Assembly (NCBI GenBank): GCA_024399615.1
Contig: JAKSNQ010000009.1
Location: 1-38,014 of the forward strand
Length of the DNA stretch: 38,014 nt
From: Paludibacteraceae bacterium
Lineage (GTDB): Bacteria; Bacteroidota; Bacteroidia; Bacteroidales; Paludibacteraceae
Direction of reading: 5' to 3'
Position numbers and translations under genes: made by a program. This document shows positions 1 through 6,956 of this stretch, piece after piece. Positions within the stretch are counted from its first letter, which is position 1, and every line of letters begins with the position of its first letter. The notes under the pieces were generated by a model. It was not told where the DNA came from. It made no database searches and saw only the letters and a list, made by a program, of their open reading frames with translations.

Positions 1-80
1 ACGGGAGACCCACGAGAGACCCACGGGAGTGAACAACTAACGGGCAAGGCACTACCGCTTGCGATTTATAGAGGGGGATA

Positions 81-222
81 GACCGCTTACGCTGTTCCAG
101 GGAGTCTAGACCGCTTGCGCTATTCTAGGAGTTCTGGGCTGCTTACGCTATTCTAGGAGTTCAGGACCGCTAAGCTATTCTAGGGGTCTGCAGGCAAAGC
201 CCTACCGCTGCGCTGTTCTAGG
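81..222. repeat. Degenerate tandem repeat, about 28-bp period
   Basis: Units begin near 81, 109, 137, 165 and about 195-201. Each carries a core like gaccgcttacgctattctag followed by ggagt. The first three units are exactly 28 bp, the fourth has lost one or two bases, and the fifth is separated by an extra stretch. A related core (ctaccgcttgcg) also occurs near 51-62. There are no unique spacers, so this is not CRISPR. Function is unknown. Confidence 0.7.
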
Positions 223-347
223 AAGACGAGGCGATGGATCCTTCGACAGGTTCTGGAACCGCAGCCTCACACGATAACGGCGGATGCATGCGGTATGGCG
301 AGGGCATAAACTATCGTCATATCTCGGTAGGATAAAACGTAAAGTAT

Positions 348-437
348 GAAAAAGTGAGCAAAGAATAGGTAAAATCGGAAAAAGTGAGCAAAGAATGGGT
401 AAAATAGGAAAAAGTGAGCAAAGAATAGGAAAAAAAG
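348..437. repeat. Three 30-bp direct repeats upstream of a promoter
   Basis: Units at 348-377, 378-407 and 408-437 all start with gaaaaagtgagcaaagaat and differ only in the last bases. The array ends 9 bp before the -33 box of the next promoter, so it occupies the position of an upstream activator site or UP-like element. This role is inferred from position only. Confidence 0.8.
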
Positions 438-446
438 AGTAATAAC

Positions 447-477
447 TTGCATATGTGCAAAAAAAGTAGTACCTTTG
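447..477 (+). promoter_or_regulatory. Bacteroidetes-type promoter for the acyl-CoA ligase gene
   Basis: A -33 TTG at 447-449, 20 bp, then TACCTTTG at 470-477 match the Bacteroidetes TTG/TAnnTTTG consensus. The predicted transcript starts near 484, leaving a leader of about 195 nt before the ATG at 679. I see no recognised riboswitch in that leader. Confidence 0.75.
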
Positions 478-678
478 CGGCAGAAATTGTGGCATGCAGT
501 CACATACAAATGGGACATTCAGCAAAAAGAATACCCAAGGGGATGATACAAAGATGGGGACGCAACTGAAAAAAATTGATAGGAAAAAGTAATTGTGGAG
601 AGGAGACATGCTGCGGAAGTAATCATGCGAAGGTGGAGCTGAGCAATCACTCCCCCTCAGAAAAACAACACAAAAGTA

Positions 679-2316
679 ATGCAAAAACATTTTCTATCAA
701 GACTCAACGAGGTAATGCTAGCCAATTGGGAAGCCCCCGCGTTGAGCAACTATGGAGACGAAAAAGAGTATAGTTTTGGCGATCTGGCCAAGGAGATACT
801 AAAATTAGAAACCCTATTCGAACTGTTAGACCTGAAAGCAGGCGATAAAATTGCGCTGACCGGTCGCAACTGTGCCAATTGGGCTGTGGCTTATTTGGCC
901 ATAGCAGCATATCGCGGTGTAGTAGTAAGTATTCTACAGGACTTTAAGGCAGAAGACATCAAAAAACTGCTGGTACACTCCGACTCCAAGGCCTTGTTTG
1001 TAGGGCCATTCGTATGGAAGGAGTTGCAGAAAGAGGACTTGAGCATGCTGGATGTAATCGTCAATCTGGCCGATTTTTCAATCATCTCAGCATCTGAAGA
1101 ACAAAAACAGCGTGTGAGCGAATGGGATAAGGTCTTTGCCGAGAAATATCCATCCGGCATCAAGAAAACCGACATTCACTTTGAGGGAAATGCAGATGAT
1201 TTGGCCATCATCAACTACACGAGCGGTTCGACAGGCAGCCCCAAAGGTGTGATGCTGAATGGCCGTGCTCTGAGCAACAACGTGGAAATAGCGATGGATT
1301 TGCTCCCAGTACCAGACGATTGCAAGCGCGTGGTATCCATACTGCCGCTGGCACATGCTTTTGGTCAATTGGCCGATTTCCTCTACCCTATTTGTTGCGG
1401 TTGCCACATCTATTACCTGACGAAGACTCCGACTCCAGCTATTCTGCTGAAAGCCCTTGGCGAAGTGAAGCCTTACATCGTAACGATGGTTCCTCTGGTG
1501 ATAGAAAAAATTTACAAGGCAAAGATTGCCGCACAGCTATCCAAGGGAATCGTGCAGAAGTTTTGGAAGACGAAACTTCTGGGTAAGTTTGTCCGCAACA
1601 AAGTATATAGCGTGCTGAACAACTCGTTTGGCGGCAATGTAACCTATTTCCTGCTGGGCGGTGCCGCTTTGAATCCAGAGGTAGAAGACTTTTTGAAGGA
1701 CATAAATTACCCATTATCAATAGGTTACGGTATGACCGAGTGCGCGCCTTTGATAAGCGGCAGCCATCCAAGCGTGTTCAAGAAGAGATCATGCGGTGAG
1801 ATTGTGTCGAATATGGAAGTAAAGATTGATCATCCGAACTCAGAAGGTGTTGGCGAAGTGCTGGTTCGTGGCGAGAACGTGATGCTGGGATACTACAACA
1901 ACGAGGCAGCCACCCAAGAAGCATTCACGAAGGATGGTTGGATGCGCACAGGCGACTTGGGCTATTTGGACAATGACAATGCCATCTTCCTGAAAGGTCG
2001 CAACAAATCGATGATTCTGGGTGCCAGCGGTCAAAACATCTACCCCGAGGATATCGAGAACAAGCTCAACAACCTGGAAGCCGTAAGCGAATCGGTAGTA
2101 GTGGAACGCGAAGGTCGCTTGGTAGCGTTGGTTTTCCCAGATGAGCAAGCCAGTCGACGCATGACGCTGGAAGACATGCAGAAACTGATGAAGGAAAACC
2201 TGCAGAAACTGAATAAACTGATGCCGGGTTACTCTCAGGTTTCGAACATCGAGATAAAAGAAGAGCCATTTGAAAAGACTCCGAAAAAGAGTATCAAACG
2301 CTTCTTGTACAAATAA
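679..2316 (+). CDS. AMP-binding acyl-CoA ligase (long-chain fatty acid-CoA ligase-like)
   Basis: A 545-residue adenylate-forming enzyme expected to activate a carboxylic (probably fatty) acid with ATP and CoA in the cytoplasm. The ATP-binding P-loop TSGSTGSPKG lies at residues 181-190. The A5-type motif YGMTE is near 350, the GWMRTGDLG motif near 419, and the C-terminal catalytic lysine region (KKSIKRFLY) sits in the last 10 residues, so both the large N-terminal and small C-terminal domains are present. The ATG at 679 is preceded in frame by a stop at 640-642, which limits upstream starts. It is monocistronic, with a promoter at 447-477 and a terminator at 2322-2363. The family is secure; the chain length of the substrate cannot be read from sequence, and other aryl- or acyl-activating roles are possible. 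Confidence 0.9.
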   Translation: MQKHFLSRLNEVMLANWEAPALSNYGDEKEYSFGDLAKEILKLETLFELLDLKAGDKIALTGRNCANWAVAYLAIAAYRGVVVSILQDFKAEDIKKLLVHSDSKALFVGPFVWKELQKEDLSMLDVIVNLADFSIISASEEQKQRVSEWDKVFAEKYPSGIKKTDIHFEGNADDLAIINYTSGSTGSPKGVMLNGRALSNNVEIAMDLLPVPDDCKRVVSILPLAHAFGQLADFLYPICCGCHIYYLTKTPTPAILLKALGEVKPYIVTMVPLVIEKIYKAKIAAQLSKGIVQKFWKTKLLGKFVRNKVYSVLNNSFGGNVTYFLLGGAALNPEVEDFLKDINYPLSIGYGMTECAPLISGSHPSVFKKRSCGEIVSNMEVKIDHPNSEGVGEVLVRGENVMLGYYNNEAATQEAFTKDGWMRTGDLGYLDNDNAIFLKGRNKSMILGASGQNIYPEDIENKLNNLEAVSESVVVEREGRLVALVFPDEQASRRMTLEDMQKLMKENLQKLNKLMPGYSQVSNIEIKEEPFEKTPKKSIKRFLYK

Positions 2317-2321
2317 AGTTA

Positions 2322-2363
2322 CAAATTTTTCCTCACTTTATAAAAAAAATGAGGAAAAATTTG
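2322..2363 (+). terminator. Hairpin terminator after the acyl-CoA ligase gene
   Basis: A perfect 14-bp inverted repeat (left arm 2322-2335, right arm 2350-2363) encloses a 14-nt loop just after the stop codon. The right arm ends in aaaaatttg, and its final TTTG is also the -33 box of the btuB promoter. The T-run lies within the stem rather than after it, so termination efficiency is uncertain. Confidence 0.65.
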
Positions 2364-2391
2364 CACGTACCAAAAAATCTTAGTAATTTTG
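2360..2391 (+). promoter_or_regulatory. Promoter of the btuB-btuG operon
   Basis: TTTG at 2360-2363, 20 bp, then TAATTTTG at 2384-2391 is a perfect match to the Bacteroidetes consensus. It sits directly upstream of the cobalamin riboswitch, so transcription begins just before the aptamer. Confidence 0.85.
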
Positions 2392-2405
2392 CATCGCCTT
2401 ACAAA

Positions 2406-2568
2406 AAGAGGTGCAATCAATATTAAACCCATTAAAATTTAGGAAAAGGGAATCAGGTGAAAGACCTGAACAGACGCGCTGCTGTAAGTTTCGTAGTAAG
2501 CAGATGCAAAAAGCCACTGTTGTAAAGATGGGAAGGCGCATCGAAGGAAACGAGTCAGAAGACCTCCC
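2406..2568 (+). promoter_or_regulatory. Cobalamin (AdoCbl) riboswitch
   Basis: The aptamer shows the conserved elements in order: an aaaagggaatcaggtgaaag block (2444-2463), the cagacgcgctgctgtaa block (2471-2487), the B12-box core agccactg (2512-2519), the gggaaggcgca block (2530-2540) and gagtcagaagacc (2552-2564). GAGGT at 2408-2412 can pair with ACCTC at 2562-2566 as the closing P1 helix. A small hairpin, GCTC at 2588-2591 with GAGC at 2601-2604, follows and may belong to the expression platform. The genes downstream are a B12 receptor and a BtuG-like lipoprotein, which fits repression by cobalamin. Confidence 0.95.
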
Positions 2569-2639
2569 TAAATTTGTATACATGACAGCTCTCGCGAAAC
2601 GAGCAAAGACATGACAAAACGTTTTCTGCCAATTACCGA

Positions 2640-4865
2640 TTGTGTGCTTTGTGCGCATCTACAACTACGGAGAAAGTAGTTGCAGTCTTGTGTTGTGAGC
2701 CCCATGCCATCACGATACAAGCGCGAGTTGCTGCTCATGCAAAAAACAATTACCAGATTATCCTCAAAAAAATCAAGAAGAGACTAACATATTGCATCCT
2801 ACTGCTCCTCTCCATCGCTCCACAATGGGCATTGGGGAGTGATTTGTTGTATACCGATTCGTTATCCAACGTACATGTGACATACGCAGACTCGGCCAAC
2901 AGGCATGTGGTTCTGGACGAGGTGGCCGTTGTGGCGAGACAAGAGAAGGACGTGATGCCTCCTCAACGGCTGAAAGGTGAGCAACTGAAGGCGCTAAGTA
3001 CCAACTCGGTGGCTGATGCTGTGCGATATTTTAGCGGAGTACAAATAAAAGACTATGGCGGAGTAGGCGGCATGCGGACAGTAGATTTGCGCTCGATGGG
3101 AAGTCACCATTTAGGTGTGTTTTATGATGGGATTGAGATAGGAAATGCGCAAAATGGCACCGTCGATTTGGGTAAGTTCTCGATGGATAATTTGGAGGAA
3201 ATAGCCCTATACAATGGCCAGAAATCGGAGATATTTCAGTCAGCAAAAGATTTCGGTTCTGCGGGCACCCTATACCTGAGAACAAGGCGACCAAAGTTTG
3301 AAGGGGGCAAGCCCTATAATCTGCAAATAAAAATGAAAGCGGGCACATTCGGGCTGGCCAATCCGAGTGTACTCTACGAGCATAAACTGAGCGAACACGT
3401 ACATGTGAGTGCGAACGCAGAGTACACCTATGCAACGGGGCGCTACCACTATCGCTATGAAAAGCGACTGGCCGACGGCAGCGTAGCGTGGGACACAACG
3501 GCCGTACGCGAAAATGGTGATATACAAGCATTTCGAGCAGAAGCCGGCGTCTTCGGTTATGCAGCAGAATCCAAATGGCACATAAAAGGTTATTACTACC
3601 AAAGTGAGCGCGGCATACCGGGTGCGATAGTGAACAATGTGTGGAAAAACAGCCAACGTCAATGGGACAGGAACGCATTTGTACAAGGGAATTACACCAC
3701 ACGTATCGGGAGCAAATGTGACGTGCAAGCCAACATGAAATACAGCAACGACAAGATGCGCTATCTGAATCCCGACACTACTTTGATGATAGTGGACAAT
3801 CAGTTTCTGCAGCAAGAATGGTACATATCCTTGGCCTCCAGATACCGCATCTTCCCATTTTGGGATGTAGCATTAGCGGCTGATTATCAGCTAAATTGGT
3901 TAGGCTCCAACATGGCCGGTTTCGTATCTCCTCTGCGACACACGCTGATGGTAAGTGGAGCAACGGCCGTATCGTACAAATGGTTTAAACTGCAGGCCAG
4001 CGTATTGGAAACCTATGTCAGCGACACCCTACGCGCACAAGCCACAACCTATAGCGACAAACGCGCAGAGACATACAACGCCGTGACCCCCGCTGTGTTT
4101 TTCAATGCCAAACCCATATTGGACAAAGAATGGTATGTGCGCGCGTTTTATAAAATGGTGTACAGGATGCCCACCTTCAACGACCTATACTATTCAGATG
4201 TAGGTTCAAGCGACATAAAACCCGAGAAAACACGACAATATGACTTAGGAACAGAGTACACCCTACCCTTCAGGAAGTCCTCTTTTCAGGTGAAAGTGGA
4301 CGGGTACTTCAACCAAGTGGAGAATAAGATCGTGGCCATACCAAAGGGTAATAGCCAATACCGCTGGATGATGATGAATCTGGGTTATGTAGAGATAGTG
4401 GGCGTCGAGGTGGCAACAGACTTGCGATTGGAAATGCCACACCGAACAGCCGGATATGATCACGCCCTCATGCTACACGCAGGGTACACGTATCAACAGG
4501 CACGAGACATGACCCATCCAGAGGACAACGACATCTATGGCGGCACCTACAAAGGACAGATAGCCTATATTCCAAAACACTCGGGCAACGCAACCGCTAC
4601 ATACATATGGCGAGGTCTGCAAGTCACATATGCGTATGTCTATGTAGGAGGCAGATACAGTTCCTCGGCCAATATCCCCGTCAATTATGTACAACCATGG
4701 TACACACACGACCTAAGTGCATCGTACCACTGGATTTTACCCAAGCAAATCGGCTTGCGAGTAGGCATAGAAGTGAACAATTTATTCAATCAACAATATG
4801 AAGTTATCCCTAATTACCCCATGCCAGGGATTAATGGCAAAGGCATTGTTTCTGTGTATCTGTAG
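2640..4865 (+). CDS. btuB: BtuB-like TonB-dependent vitamin B12 receptor (start/frame uncertain)
   Basis: An outer-membrane TonB-dependent receptor with an N-terminal plug (LDEVAVVARQEKD onward, including an R-x-LDEV-like start and a GSAGTLYLRT end) and a C-terminal 22-strand-type barrel ending at PNYPMPG. The upstream cobalamin riboswitch and the downstream BtuG-like gene point to B12 as ligand. The signal-peptide core (KKIKKRLTYCILLLLSIAP) begins at about residue 42 of this frame. The only upstream in-frame starts are TTG codons (2640, 2649, 2688), which is odd. The ATG at 2737 in the neighbouring frame would give a normal signal peptide if the ribosome or polymerase shifted by -1, or if one A were missing, at the seven-A run 2766-2772. 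The stated start is therefore the open frame's limit, not a confident start. The receptor itself is secure. Confidence 0.88.
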   Translation: MCALCASTTTEKVVAVLCCEPHAITIQARVAAHAKNNYQIILKKIKKRLTYCILLLLSIAPQWALGSDLLYTDSLSNVHVTYADSANRHVVLDEVAVVARQEKDVMPPQRLKGEQLKALSTNSVADAVRYFSGVQIKDYGGVGGMRTVDLRSMGSHHLGVFYDGIEIGNAQNGTVDLGKFSMDNLEEIALYNGQKSEIFQSAKDFGSAGTLYLRTRRPKFEGGKPYNLQIKMKAGTFGLANPSVLYEHKLSEHVHVSANAEYTYATGRYHYRYEKRLADGSVAWDTTAVRENGDIQAFRAEAGVFGYAAESKWHIKGYYYQSERGIPGAIVNNVWKNSQRQWDRNAFVQGNYTTRIGSKCDVQANMKYSNDKMRYLNPDTTLMIVDNQFLQQEWYISLASRYRIFPFWDVALAADYQLNWLGSNMAGFVSPLRHTLMVSGATAVSYKWFKLQASVLETYVSDTLRAQATTYSDKRAETYNAVTPAVFFNAKPILDKEWYVRAFYKMVYRMPTFNDLYYSDVGSSDIKPEKTRQYDLGTEYTLPFRKSSFQVKVDGYFNQVENKIVAIPKGNSQYRWMMMNLGYVEIVGVEVATDLRLEMPHRTAGYDHALMLHAGYTYQQARDMTHPEDNDIYGGTYKGQIAYIPKHSGNATATYIWRGLQVTYAYVYVGGRYSSSANIPVNYVQPWYTHDLSASYHWILPKQIGLRVGIEVNNLFNQQYEVIPNYPMPGINGKGIVSVYL

Positions 4866-5859
4866 CGTAATAGCAGGATGCCGTCACGTTGAGGTCATCC
4901 CCACAGAGAATTTGCATTTCGGGCATGGTTTATACGTGCTGAATGAAGGCAATATGGGCAGCAATAAAGCCAGTATCGATTTCTACGACATCGACAATGA
5001 CACACTATACAGGAACATATACCCGACCGTCAATCCTCAGATTATCAAAGAATTAGGCGACGTAGGAAACGACATCGCCATATATGGAGGCAAAATGTAT
5101 GCCGTGATAAATGTGTCGGGCAAAGTGGAGGTTATGGACTTGCAGGCCAAGCGCATTGGGCAAGTGGATATCCCCAACTGCCGCAGCATCGTATTTCACG
5201 AGGGATATGCATACGTGAGTTCGTACGCAGGGCCTGTCCAATTAGACGAGAACTACAAGCAAAGGGGATATGTAGCAAAGATTGACACCGTCAGTTTGCA
5301 CATCACGGACACCTGTCTGGTTGGCTATCAGCCGAATGGCCTCGCCGCAGCAGCTGGAAAACTATATGTCGCCAATTCAGGAGGCTATATGGCTCCCAAC
5401 TACGACTCGACCCTATCGGTCATAGACCTCAAGACGTTTAAGGAAGTGGAGCGCATCACCATTGCCAAGAATCTGAATGAGGTGGTTTATGACGAGGGAC
5501 AACATCGTCTAATCATCAGCGCTCAAGGCGACTATTATACAGAAAGAGCCATGCTCTATCAGTTGGACCCAACAAGCAAAGAAGTGAAAGCGTTGGGATA
5601 TGCCGGCAGGCACCTGCAGATGGTAGCAGGCGAGTTGCGATACATGCCTCAAAACATCAGTCAACTAAAACTAAGCAACCAGAAAGAACTGATGACTCCA
5701 TACGGCTACTACGTGGATCCCGAAAACGAGGAAATGTACGTAACAGATGCGCGAGATTATGTGACACCAGGAGTGCTGTATCGGTACAGCAAAGACGGTC
5801 AACTGATCAGCAAACACCGCACAGGAGATATACCCGGACACTTTGCGCTGAAGCGATAA
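4834..5859 (+). CDS. btuG: BtuG-like surface B12-binding lipoprotein (YncE-type beta-propeller)
   Basis: The product starts MAKALFLCICSVIAGC, a lipoprotein signal with a V-I-A-G-C lipobox, followed by a repeat-rich beta-propeller-like protein. It contains blade-like segments such as YVLNEGNMGSNKASIDFYD, DIAIYGGKMYAVINVSGKVEV and GLAAAAGKLYVANSGGYM. In Bacteroides, BtuG is a surface lipoprotein that binds cobalamin with very high affinity and caps BtuB. The position directly after btuB, with the coding regions overlapping by 32 bp, supports the same role. An upstream ATG at 4798 would give 12 more residues and a 68-bp overlap; I prefer 4834 because it places a compact lipoprotein signal at the N-terminus. 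B12 binding is inferred from context and fold. Confidence 0.85.
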   Translation: MAKALFLCICSVIAGCRHVEVIPTENLHFGHGLYVLNEGNMGSNKASIDFYDIDNDTLYRNIYPTVNPQIIKELGDVGNDIAIYGGKMYAVINVSGKVEVMDLQAKRIGQVDIPNCRSIVFHEGYAYVSSYAGPVQLDENYKQRGYVAKIDTVSLHITDTCLVGYQPNGLAAAAGKLYVANSGGYMAPNYDSTLSVIDLKTFKEVERITIAKNLNEVVYDEGQHRLIISAQGDYYTERAMLYQLDPTSKEVKALGYAGRHLQMVAGELRYMPQNISQLKLSNQKELMTPYGYYVDPENEEMYVTDARDYVTPGVLYRYSKDGQLISKHRTGDIPGHFALKR

Positions 5860-5888
5860 GGCAAGCCATCATTTACAAGCAAAAAAGC

Positions 5889-5926
5889 AGCGGAATCAGG
5901 TCAAAATGGCCAAATTCCGCTTTTTT
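5889..5926 (+). terminator. Intrinsic terminator of the btuB-btuG operon
   Basis: AGCGGAAT (5889-5896) pairs with ATTCCGCT (5914-5921), followed by a T-run (5921-5926). A-runs on the left side could also let it work in the opposite direction. Confidence 0.85.
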
Positions 5927-5957
5927 ATGTGTTTTTTTTAGAAAAAAGTGCAGAATA

Positions 5958-5989
5958 TTTGGTTTTTACAAAGATTTTTCGTATCTTTG
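5958..5989 (+). promoter_or_regulatory. Promoter of the polysaccharide export operon
   Basis: TTTG at 5958-5961, 20 bp, then TATCTTTG at 5982-5989. The predicted start lies about 100 nt before the ATG at 6098, which rules out the longer open frame beginning at 5948 because that frame starts upstream of the promoter. Confidence 0.85.
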
Positions 5990-6097
5990 CACGTTAAAAC
6001 TAACAAAGCGTACGAAAACACAAGCGCGGACGTTATATTCAAAGAATATATTCACAAATCAAAGTTCCCTATTGCGAAGGAATTTACAAAAACTGAT

Positions 6098-6892
6098 ATG
6101 AAAAAACTACTCTATTTCACACTACTGGCCATTACGGCAGCAATCGTAAGCAGTTGTGCATCCTCAAAGGAGATTTTGTATCTTCAAAACATTGACAAGG
6201 TAGATTTGAAGCCCCTAACCACAGAGTATGAGGCCGTCATCAAAAAGGATGACCGATTGGTTATTCTAGTAAGTGGTCCAGACAAAATGGTGTGCGCACC
6301 ATACAACCTTACCTTGGGTGAAATGAGCACTTCCAGTACTTCAGCAAACCCAGAAAGTGCCACATCGCCCTATCTGGTTGATTCAGATGGTAATATCCAA
6401 TTCCCAATCTTGGGCAATATTCACGTGGAAGGAATGACACGCAATCAGCTGTCAAACTATCTGAAATCCGAGATTGGAAAAGACGTAAAAGATCCTATCA
6501 TCTATGTCGCCATCAAGAACTACAAGATAACCGTACTTGGTGAAGTCCGCAGTCCCGGCACATACACAATGGATTCAGAAAAGATCACCCTGCTTCAGGC
6601 TTTAGGTCGTGCTGGTGACCTAAGCTTGACAGCCAAGCGTGACGGCATCCTGTTGATCCGTGAAGAGAATGGTGTAGAAAAGCACTACACCATCGACATG
6701 AAAGATGCACACGTGTTGGATTCGCCATTCTTCTACCTGCAACAAAACGACGTGATTTACGTACCAGCAGCCCCAAGCCGAATCCAATCAGCGACCATGT
6801 CACCACTGATTTCGCTAGGTATCACCACGTTATCAACCGCGATGTCAATCACCACGTTTGCAATTACATTGTCGAACAATGCAAAGAAGTGA
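6098..6892 (+). CDS. Wza-like polysaccharide export lipoprotein
   Basis: A 264-residue outer-membrane lipoprotein of the polysaccharide biosynthesis/export (Wza/GumB) family. The signal peptide MKKLLYFTLLAITAAIVSSC places the lipidated cysteine at residue 20. The export domain follows (KKDDRLVILVSGPDK, then YLVDSDGNIQFPILGNIHVEG), then an SLBB-type segment (YKITVLGEVRSPGTYTMDSEKI, read as two adjoining motifs) and a C-terminal hydrophobic stretch that could form the outer-membrane helix. The start at 6098 is chosen because of the signal peptide and the promoter position. The next gene, 64 bp downstream, encodes the inner-membrane kinase partner. Family certainty is high; the exported glycan is unknown. 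Confidence 0.92.
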   Translation: MKKLLYFTLLAITAAIVSSCASSKEILYLQNIDKVDLKPLTTEYEAVIKKDDRLVILVSGPDKMVCAPYNLTLGEMSTSSTSANPESATSPYLVDSDGNIQFPILGNIHVEGMTRNQLSNYLKSEIGKDVKDPIIYVAIKNYKITVLGEVRSPGTYTMDSEKITLLQALGRAGDLSLTAKRDGILLIREENGVEKHYTIDMKDAHVLDSPFFYLQQNDVIYVPAAPSRIQSATMSPLISLGITTLSTAMSITTFAITLSNNAKK

Positions 6893-6956
6893 TAAGGAGT
6901 CCAAATAAAGGAGCCCATAATCAGAATCACAAATACGACTTAAGATTTACAAAAAT

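Larger units (their letters stand above)
1..446. other. Non-coding, repeat-rich intergenic stretch
   Basis: No credible gene is visible here. The reading frames that cross it are low-complexity, for example Phe-rich translations of the 30-bp repeat on the minus strand. The first 33 bases hold an 11-bp direct repeat (acgggagaccc, acgagagaccc, then a partial copy). This is followed by a family of about 28-bp degenerate units and then three 30-bp direct repeats leading into a promoter. The window edge may cut off the end of an upstream gene's 3' region. Confidence 0.6.

Noticed and set aside
81..222. Possible CRISPR array
   Set aside because: Units are contiguous and degenerate with no unique spacers, and no cas genes are present.
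202..690. 162-residue Phe-rich minus-strand frame over the 30-bp repeats
   Set aside because: It is a translation of tandem repeats (LFFAHFF words) that crosses the promoter of the neighbouring gene; no sign of coding.
576..773. 65-residue plus-strand frame with TTG start before the acyl-CoA ligase
   Set aside because: It overlaps the real gene in another frame and has no family resemblance; CGEETCCG looks suggestive but is isolated.
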